Of a stretch of 64,000 nucleotides of DNA, positions 58,627 through 64,000 are shown one piece after another. This DNA comes from Planococcus lenghuensis (GTDB lineage: Bacteria > Bacillota > Bacilli > Bacillales_A > Planococcaceae): assembly GCF_001999905.1 (NCBI RefSeq), contig NZ_CP019640.1, positions 2,274,001-2,338,000 on the forward strand, written 5' to 3'. Below the pieces are notes generated by a model that did not search any database, was not told where the DNA came from, and saw only the letters and a list, made by a program, of their open reading frames with translations. Position 1 is the stretch's first letter. Every line of letters begins with the position of its first letter. Made by a program: the position numbers and the translations under genes.

Positions 58627-59394
58627 TTATCTGTTTTCCAGCATACTTTTTACGGGTTCAAAAGTCCGGCGATGAATCGGCGTGACCCCCTGATGCTCGA
58701 GTGCGGCCAAGTGGACCGCCGTGCCATAACCTGCGTTTTGTTCAAATCCATATCCCGGGTAAACAGCGGCATACGACCGCATCAGCCGATCCCGCTCTGT
58801 TTTTGCGAGAACCGACGCAGCAGCAATTGCAAGACTTTGCGTATCTCCTTTCACGATCGGTTCACATGGCATCGGCACATCCAACCGCATCGCATCTGCA
58901 AGCACGACTGCGGGCCGGATCCCCAATGATCGGACTGCTTCTGTCATGGACTGGCGGGTGGCTTGGTAAATATTCAGTTCATCGATGATTTCGGGCGGTG
59001 TGATATGCACTGAAAAACCAAGGGCGCTTTTTTTCACCAGCACTTCAAATGATTCCCGCTGCTCCCGTGACAATTGTTTTGAATCGTTGAGACCTATAAG
59101 TTCTGGACACTCTTCCGGCAAAACCACTGCTGCAGTCACGAGTGGACCAGCCAGCGGCCCTCTTCCCGCTTCGTCCGTACCGGCTACAGTCCCTTGGTAT
59201 GTCTGTCTGTAGAATTGATCAAACCGCTGTTTCTCCTGATGGTTTCTATGAAACTCATCCAGCTTTGCCCGCCTTTTCTGCCAGCTCTTCAGAAGCTGCC
59301 GGACGCTTTTTCGGCTATCCTGCTCAAGCGCAGTCATCCACGGCTGCCATTCCGTTGTTTCGAGCAGCTGCTGTTTTATTTCTGCTGTCGTCAT
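58627..59394 (-). CDS. rnhB: Ribonuclease HII
   Basis: A 255-residue RNase HII that removes ribonucleotides and RNA from RNA-DNA hybrids. The catalytic motif DEAGRG is at 74-79, with LADAMRLDVP and ASVLAKTERD carrying the later acidic residues. An N-terminal helical extension of about 65 residues is typical for Bacillales. The ATG at 59392-59394 follows GGGGAGA; an upstream frame start 12 codons earlier is rejected. It lies behind the rbgA terminator. Confidence 0.97.
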   Translation of the reverse strand: MTTAEIKQQLLETTEWQPWMTALEQDSRKSVRQLLKSWQKRRAKLDEFHRNHQEKQRFDQFYRQTYQGTVAGTDEAGRGPLAGPLVTAAVVLPEECPELIGLNDSKQLSREQRESFEVLVKKSALGFSVHITPPEIIDELNIYQATRQSMTEAVRSLGIRPAVVLADAMRLDVPMPCEPIVKGDTQSLAIAAASVLAKTERDRLMRSYAAVYPGYGFEQNAGYGTAVHLAALEHQGVTPIHRRTFEPVKSMLENR

Positions 59395-59434
59395 ATTAAT
59401 CTCCCCTTCTCTTTCATACTGAAACCACAATTTG

Positions 59435-59468
59435 AAAAAGACCTTTTCGCCAGCTGGCGAAAAGGTCT
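59435..59468 (-). terminator. Terminator between rbgA and rnhB
   Basis: A perfect 30-bp palindrome (59439-59468, arms AGACCTTTTCGCCAG and CTGGCGAAAAGGTCT) ends in TTTTT on the minus strand. The plus side is also T-rich. Confidence 0.93.
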
Positions 59469-59482
59469 CTTTTCTTTACAGA

Positions 59483-60340
59483 TCATCCGGCGGCTTCCTC
59501 AGTCCGGTCGAAAGTCAGCCTGCCAAGCGCCCCATTCCGCACATCGCGGACAATTGCTTCCGCAGTCATCTCGTAGTCCACTTCGCCGCCACCTTCTAAT
59601 ATATTCCGTTTCCTGCCGATATGATCAAATGTATGGACTATTTCTTCGTCCACTTCTTCGAGTCCATACCGGTCCAGAAGTTTTGCCGGGTAGCGGCTGG
59701 ATAAGAACTTCAGCCCATAAATGGCCAAGTCCTGCATTTCCACGACCGAGTCCTTGATCGCACCTGTCAGTGCCAGTTTATAGCCGGTTTCCGGGTCCTC
59801 GAACTTCGGCCATAAAATACCGGGGGTATCCAGCAGTTCAATCTCTTTTCCCACTTTAATCCACTGCTGTGCTTTCGTAACGCCGGGCATATTGCCGGTT
59901 TTCGCCAGGTTCTTCTTGGCAAGCCGGTTGATGAGCGTCGATTTTCCGACATTTGGAATACCGACAATCATGGCGCGGATCGCACGCGGTTTCATGCCTT
60001 TTGCACGCATCCGGTCCCATTTTTCGATCAGGATCTCTTTGGCTGCTTTTGTCACTTGCTGCAGTCCCTTTCCTTCAAGTGAATTGATCGCCACCGCCTG
60101 CAGACCCTGTTCCTTGAAATAGCGAATCCACTTTTTCGTCTCCGCCTCATCCGCCATGTCCGCTTTATTTAAAATGATCAGCCGCGGCTTCTGCCCTGTG
60201 ACTTCATCGATCATCGGATTGCGGGATGAGAGCGGAAGGCGCGCATCCACAAGTTCAAAAATAATATCCACTAACTTCAGTTTTTCCGTTACTTCCCGGC
60301 GGGCTTTCGCCATATGTCCGGGAAACCATTGAATTGTCAT
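59483..60340 (-). CDS. rbgA: Ribosome biogenesis GTPase RbgA (YlqF)
   Basis: A 285-residue circularly permuted GTPase that promotes a late step of 50S assembly, around L16 and the central protuberance. The permuted order is visible: G4 NKAD (58-61) comes before G1 GIPNVGKST (127-135) and G3 DTPGI (near 175). A C-terminal ANTAR-like helical domain follows. The His in the N-terminal FPGHM segment is conserved. It follows lepB by 11 bp. Confidence 0.98.
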   Translation of the reverse strand: MTIQWFPGHMAKARREVTEKLKLVDIIFELVDARLPLSSRNPMIDEVTGQKPRLIILNKADMADEAETKKWIRYFKEQGLQAVAINSLEGKGLQQVTKAAKEILIEKWDRMRAKGMKPRAIRAMIVGIPNVGKSTLINRLAKKNLAKTGNMPGVTKAQQWIKVGKEIELLDTPGILWPKFEDPETGYKLALTGAIKDSVVEMQDLAIYGLKFLSSRYPAKLLDRYGLEEVDEEIVHTFDHIGRKRNILEGGGEVDYEMTAEAIVRDVRNGALGRLTFDRTEEAAG

Positions 60341-60351
60341 GCCTGTCCTCC

Positions 60352-60912
60352 TTACTCCACAAACCCTACGTCTTCAAAAGGCCAAAAGACGATCTGGGTA
60401 CTGCCGACAATCTCATCAATCGGCACAAGGCCGATATATCGACTGTCTTTGCTTGCTCTTCGGTTATCACCCAGCACAAACACATATCCTTCCGGAATTG
60501 TACTCTTACCCATCGCAACATCTTCCAGCGTAAAATCTTCTGTCAGACTCCCCTCGGTAATTGCCTGTAATTCCTCGAGATATGGTTCTTCAACCGGCTC
60601 TCCATTTATATATAACTGGTCATCTTCATAAGCTACATGGTCGCCGGGAACTCCTATTACCCGCTTAATGAAATCTTTTTCTTCATCCGCATGAAAAACA
60701 ACGATATCAAAACGATCCGGCTCGCCAATTTCATACCCGATTTTATTGACAATCATCCGGTCGCCATTTTCCAGTGTCGGCATCATGGATTCTCCATCAA
60801 CCACAATTGGTGCAAAAAAGAAAAAACGAATGATTGCTGCAAGGCCGAATGCGATAAGCAGCGCTTTTGACCATTCCCATAATTCATTTTTTTGCTTCGC
60901 TTCTGTCCCCAT
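60352..60912 (-). CDS. lepB: Signal peptidase I
   Basis: A 186-residue type I signal peptidase of the Gram-positive short form with one N-terminal membrane anchor (about 16-37). The catalytic Ser42 is in GESMMPTL, the Lys83 in [12 protein letters not shown], and the C-terminal box [11 protein letters not shown] is intact. I chose the ATG at 60910-60912 because GGGGGAG is just upstream. It sits between rplS and rbgA, as in many Bacillales. Confidence 0.95.
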   Translation of the reverse strand: MGTEAKQKNELWEWSKALLIAFGLAAIIRFFFFAPIVVDGESMMPTLENGDRMIVNKIGYEIGEPDRFDIVVFHADEEKDFIKRVIGVPGDHVAYEDDQLYINGEPVEEPYLEELQAITEGSLTEDFTLEDVAMGKSTIPEGYVFVLGDNRRASKDSRYIGLVPIDEIVGSTQIVFWPFEDVGFVE

Positions 60913-60962
60913 GATCTCCCCCATTTTCTGTTCTAATTGTACAATCTGAAGGTCCAATACGC

Positions 60963-60990
60963 AAAAAAAGAGGGCGCAATGCCCTCTTTT
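60963..60990 (-). terminator. Terminator of rplS
   Basis: Stem AAGAGGGC/GCCCTCTT with a 5-nt loop and seven T on the minus strand. Confidence 0.92.
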
Positions 60991-61002
60991 CTTACTGCAT
61001 TT

Positions 61003-61347
61003 TTATCGGATTTCTTTGATGCGGGCTGCTTTACCGCGCAGATTGCGCAAGTAGTACAGTTTCGCACGGCGTACTTTACCGCGACGAACCACTTCAAGCG
61101 TTGCGATTTTCGGCGTATGCACAGGGAATGTACGTTCAACACCGACACCATAAGAGATTTTGCGGACTGTGAATGTTTCACTGATTCCGCCTCCACGGCG
61201 CTTGATGACAACACCTTCGAAGAGCTGGATACGTTCGCGTGTACCCTCGACTACTTTCACGTGGACGCGGACAGTATCCCCCGGACGGAATGCCGGCAGA
61301 TCTGAACGAAGCTGTTCTTTTGTGATCTCTGAAATAATTTGCTGCAT
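61003..61347 (-). CDS. rplS: 50S ribosomal protein L19
   Basis: A 114-residue L19 ([20 protein letters not shown]) located at the 30S-50S interface. The motifs [16 protein letters not shown] and [14 protein letters not shown] are complete. The ATG at 61345-61347 follows AGGAGAG; 25 extra residues upstream belong to the leader. It has its own promoter, a structured leader and a terminator, so it is an independent unit between trmD and lepB. Confidence 0.99.
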   Translation of the reverse strand: MQQIISEITKEQLRSDLPAFRPGDTVRVHVKVVEGTRERIQLFEGVVIKRRGGGISETFTVRKISYGVGVERTFPVHTPKIATLEVVRRGKVRRAKLYYLRNLRGKAARIKEIR

Positions 61348-61367
61348 GATTTTCTCTCCTTCTACAG

Positions 61368-61402
61368 ATGTTCTTGCGTCTGTTGCCATCGCAGCGGAAC
61401 AC
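61368..61402 (-). promoter_or_regulatory. Candidate L19 leader hairpin
   Basis: On the minus strand GTGTTC (61402-61397) pairs with GAACAT (61373-61368, one G-T), and inside it TGCG pairs with CGCA around an 11-nt loop, leaving an asymmetric internal loop. Bacillota are known to have an L19 leader RNA upstream of rplS; the location fits but I could not test the covariance model. Confidence 0.5.
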
Positions 61403-61405
61403 CGT

Positions 61406-61434
61406 AATACTGTACTTGACATAGAAGCACAAAA
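61406..61434 (-). promoter_or_regulatory. Candidate sigma-A promoter of rplS
   Basis: TTGTGC followed by a 17-bp spacer and TATTAC on the minus strand, placed just before the leader hairpin; both boxes are only partial matches. Confidence 0.45.
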
Positions 61435-61478
61435 TATATCCTATCATTAAATCGTCCTGACTGCAAGCAGTCCAGGTT

Positions 61479-62207
61479 TTATTTCAGATTGGACTTCAAT
61501 TTTTCGAGCAGTTTTTTCTGTGTATCTGTCAGAGTAGCCTGCTCCAACAAATCCGGCCGGCGCTCCAGCGTGCGTTTCAATGCCTGTTCTTCGCGCCAGG
61601 CATCGATTTTCGCGTGATTGCCGCCGGTCAGTACTTCAGGCACAGTAAGACCGCGGAATTCAGCAGGTCGCGTGTAATGCGGATGTTCCAGGAATCCGGT
61701 TGAAAATGAATCGCTGACCGGGGATTCCGCATTTCCAAGCACGCCCGGCAGAAGACGCACAACACTGTCGATGACCGTCATTGCCGCGAGTTCACCGCCG
61801 GTCAGCACAAAATCTCCGATGGAAATTTCATCGGTGACAAGATGCTCACGAATCCGCTCATCATAGCCTTCGTAATGGCCGCAGATAAAAACCAATTCTT
61901 CTTCCTGTGCAAGTTCTTCCGCTTTCTGCTGGGTAAACCGCTCACCTTGCGGACACATCAGAATGATGCGGGGTTTCCGGTTCTCGGTGACAGCTTCCGC
62001 CGCCCGGAAGACCGGTTCCGGCTTCAGAACCATGCCCGCTCCTCCGCCATACGGATAATCATCAACCTGGCGCTTGTTATCAGCGAATTCCCGGAAATCC
62101 GTGACTCCTAATGTGACCGCTCCCTTGTCTTGGGCTTTCTTCATGATGGACTGCTGGAAGACCCCTTCAAACATGCCTGGAAACAGGGACAGCACTTGGA
62201 TGTTCAT
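61479..62207 (-). CDS. trmD: tRNA (guanine(37)-N1)-methyltransferase
   Basis: A 242-residue SPOUT-class methyltransferase that makes m1G37, which prevents frameshifting. The deep trefoil knot is marked by [14 protein letters not shown] near residue 55 and [16 protein letters not shown] near residue 130. Its ATG overlaps the rimM stop by 4 bp, so the two are coupled. The B. subtilis order rpsP-ylqC-ylqD-rimM-trmD-rplS is kept except for the missing ylqD. Confidence 0.98.
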   Translation of the reverse strand: MNIQVLSLFPGMFEGVFQQSIMKKAQDKGAVTLGVTDFREFADNKRQVDDYPYGGGAGMVLKPEPVFRAAEAVTENRKPRIILMCPQGERFTQQKAEELAQEEELVFICGHYEGYDERIREHLVTDEISIGDFVLTGGELAAMTVIDSVVRLLPGVLGNAESPVSDSFSTGFLEHPHYTRPAEFRGLTVPEVLTGGNHAKIDAWREEQALKRTLERRPDLLEQATLTDTQKKLLEKLKSNLK

Positions 62208-62722
62208 TCGGACAGCAGCCCTTCCATCAGCTCGATGACAACCCGTTTTTCGTCGACATCAATTTCCTTCACGACGTCTTCGATATACGGGATGTACTGC
62301 TCTTTCCCTGTCTGTGGTTTTACTGCCCACACATCATTCGCACCGGTTTCAAGAATTTCTGTGATCACACCGATTTCCCGTCCTTCATCAGTTACAACCG
62401 TGCATCCGATAATTTCATGATAGTAATACTCGTTTTCTTCCAGTTCCACAAGTTCATGTTCCGCTACACGCAGCTCTGCATTTTTGAACTCAAGCACGTC
62501 ATTGATATTTGAATACCCTTCAAACGTCAGAAGATCAAAATTCTTGTGCCGGCGGTGACTGGCCACCTTAACGGTCACCGGTTTTTTAGCATCCGGTTTG
62601 AATACACCCAGCTTCGCACCTTCTGCAAAGCGCTCTTCCGGGAAATCGGTACGTGCCAGCACCCGCACTTCCCCGCGGATTCCGTGCGTATTCACAATTT
62701 TTCCTACATTGAACCATTCCAC
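62204..62722 (-). CDS. rimM: Ribosome maturation factor RimM
   Basis: A 172-residue RimM that binds S19 and assists 30S head assembly. The N-terminal RimM domain has [19 protein letters not shown] and the C-terminal PRC-barrel has [18 protein letters not shown] chose GTG at 62720-62722, preceded by AAGGAG, because family members start only a few residues before WFNVGKI; the longer frame to 62752 would include that ribosome-binding site. Confidence 0.94.
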   Translation of the reverse strand: MEWFNVGKIVNTHGIRGEVRVLARTDFPEERFAEGAKLGVFKPDAKKPVTVKVASHRRHKNFDLLTFEGYSNINDVLEFKNAELRVAEHELVELEENEYYYHEIIGCTVVTDEGREIGVITEILETGANDVWAVKPQTGKEQYIPYIEDVVKEIDVDEKRVVIELMEGLLSE

Positions 62723-62863
62723 TTGCCGATCACTCCTTGTTCCCATTACCACCTGAATGGCATTGGGAAAAGTTACTTTATAATCCTATAAAACTAAAAT
62801 CCAGCGATTAAACTGTTTAACGAGAATTGGTGAGAACAGTTGAATTATGCCCGATTTTCAGCA

Positions 62864-62891
62864 AAAAAGGAAGGAACCGGGGCTCCTTCCT
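62864..62891 (-). terminator. Terminator after khpA
   Basis: Stem GGAAGGA/TCCTTCC with an 8-nt loop, followed by TTTTTT on the minus strand. It ends the ffh-rpsP-khpA transcript. Confidence 0.9.
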
Positions 62892-62894
62892 CTT

Positions 62895-63131
62895 TCAATC
62901 CACTATATTGACGACTACGGTCTTGCCGCCTTCGTGATTACCTGCCGCTGAATAAACGATGGAACGGATCGCTTTCGCAGTCCGCCCCTGTTTGCCGATC
63001 ACCTTTCCAATATCCTCGGGATGGACGGAAAGGCTGCAGACAATACGGTTTGCACTTTCTTCTGTTTCAATTCGGACTTCTTCCGGATGATCCACCAGCG
63101 GCTTCACCATTGTCTCGATCAGCTGTTTCAT
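62895..63131 (-). CDS. khpA: KhpA (YlqC), KH-domain RNA-binding protein
   Basis: A 78-residue single KH domain protein with the GxxG loop in GKVIGKQG (42-49). In Firmicutes KhpA forms a complex with KhpB/Jag that binds RNA and affects cell elongation and division. It lies 13 bp after rpsP, as in other Bacilli. Confidence 0.96.
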   Translation of the reverse strand: MKQLIETMVKPLVDHPEEVRIETEESANRIVCSLSVHPEDIGKVIGKQGRTAKAIRSIVYSAAGNHEGGKTVVVNIVD

Positions 63132-63144
63132 CGGCAGTCGCTCC

Positions 63145-63459
<315 letters not shown>

Positions 63460-63507
63460 TTATCAACGATTATACGGTTTGTAAAGTGTTTTTTCTTAAC
63501 ATGCAAA

Positions 63508-64000
63508 TTACTTGAAAAATGCATCCAGATTCGGCATTTTTCCTTTCTTTTTGCCCTTTTGGTTCATGTTGGACATTTGCTTCATCATTTTCTTCATATC
63601 CTCGAATTGTTTCAGCAGACGATTGACATCCTGAATGGTTGTACCGGAACCTTTGGCGATCCGCCGGCGCCGATTCGCATTGATAACTTCAGGATTGGTC
63701 TTTTCCTGCGGGGTCATGGAATAGATGATCGCTTCTACGCGGCCCATCTGGCTTTCATCCACTTTCGCGTTTTCCAGCCCTTTGATCTTTCCGGCCCCTG
63801 GCATCATTTTCAGAATTTCATCAAGCGGCCCCATCTGCTTCACTTGGCCAAGCTGATCGAGGAAATCATCGAACGTGAAAGACTGGGTCCGGAACTTTTC
63901 TTCCAGTTCCTTCGCTTTTTCCTCATCGATGTTTGTTTGTGCTTTCTCGATCAGGGACAGCATATCGCCCATGCCTAAAATACGTGAAGCCATACGTTCA
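63508..64000 (-). CDS. ffh: Signal recognition particle protein Ffh, C-terminal part
   Basis: The frame runs off the right edge, reading ...ERMASRILGMGDMLSLIEKAQ and ending in NLDAFFK. This is the end of the NG domain and the methionine-rich M domain that binds signal peptides and SRP RNA (GSGTTIQDVNRLLKQFEDMKK). About two thirds of the gene, including the GTPase motifs, lie beyond the window; the ATG at 63991-63993 is internal, not the start. Confidence 0.97.
   Translation of the reverse strand, partial: ERMASRILGMGDMLSLIEKAQTNIDEEKAKELEEKFRTQSFTFDDFLDQLGQVKQMGPLDEILKMMPGAGKIKGLENAKVDESQMGRVEAIIYSMTPQEKTNPEVINANRRRRIAKGSGTTIQDVNRLLKQFEDMKKMMKQMSNMNQKGKKKGKMPNLDAFFK

Noticed and set aside
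61416-61450. TTGACA on the plus strand between rplS and trmD, possible antisense promoter
   Set aside because: No good -10 box at 16-18 bp and no plus-strand gene downstream.

Overview
This window is a 64 kb stretch of bacterial chromosome made almost entirely of housekeeping genes, and every gene I can support lies on the minus strand, so transcription runs from high to low coordinates. Gene content and order match the Bacillales core segment from ffh to recA, rny and miaB. Several genes that sit in this segment in Bacillus subtilis are missing: spoVS between ymdB and miaB; the spoVF/asd/dapG/dapA/tepA block between mlpA and rnjB; and the whole flagellar operon between codY and rpsB. By eye the G+C content is near 50 percent. 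Together this suggests a non-sporulating, possibly non-motile member of the Planococcaceae/Caryophanaceae (Planococcus- or Bhargavaea-like). The genus is an inference and I could not test it.

In order of transcription, from the right edge: ffh (5' end outside the window), rpsP and khpA; rimM and trmD; rplS with its own promoter, leader and terminator; lepB and rbgA; rnhB; sucC and sucD; dprA; topA and trmFO; xerC, hslV, hslU and codY. Next comes an 880 bp gap rich in palindromes, then rpsB and tsf, pyrH and frr, uppS-cdsA-dxr-rseP-proS, polC, the rimP-nusA-rnpM-ylxQ-infB-ylxP-rbfA operon, and truB with ribF. A structured repeat follows, then rpsO, pnp, mlpA, rnjB and ftsK. After that come a GntR regulator with a BMP-type nucleoside ABC transporter (bmpA, nupO, nupP, nupQ), the ymfF-ymfH-ymfI-ymfK-pgsA-cinA cluster, recA, a doubtful small ORF, rny, ymdB, miaB and ricA (3' end outside the window).

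The genes fall into connected functions. Translation: ribosomal proteins S2, S15, S16 and L19, IF2, EF-Ts, RRF, the S15/L19 leader candidates, and RimM, RimP, RbfA and RbgA for subunit maturation. tRNA and mRNA processing: TrmD, TrmFO, TruB, MiaB, RNase Y, RNase J2, PNPase and RnpM. DNA replication, repair and segregation: PolC, RecA, TopA, RNase HII, XerC, FtsK and DprA. Envelope: UppS, CdsA, Dxr, PgsA, LepB and RseP. Signalling and proteolysis: CodY, HslUV and YmdB. The two YmfF/YmfH peptidase homologues and the YmfI reductase form the known cluster for modification of EF-P.

I saw no tRNA, rRNA, insertion sequence, prophage, CRISPR array, toxin or defence system. The least-explained sequence is non-coding. 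A 61-nt hairpin module occurs at 26214-26274 and again, on the opposite strand, at 53200-53260, with a partial tandem copy beside the second. A larger composite element surrounds the first copy. A block of nested hairpins lies at about 47348-47870, where the flagellar operon would be. Several leaders and promoters (pnp, rpsO, rplS, rimP, rny, ymfC) carry inverted repeats that suggest regulation.
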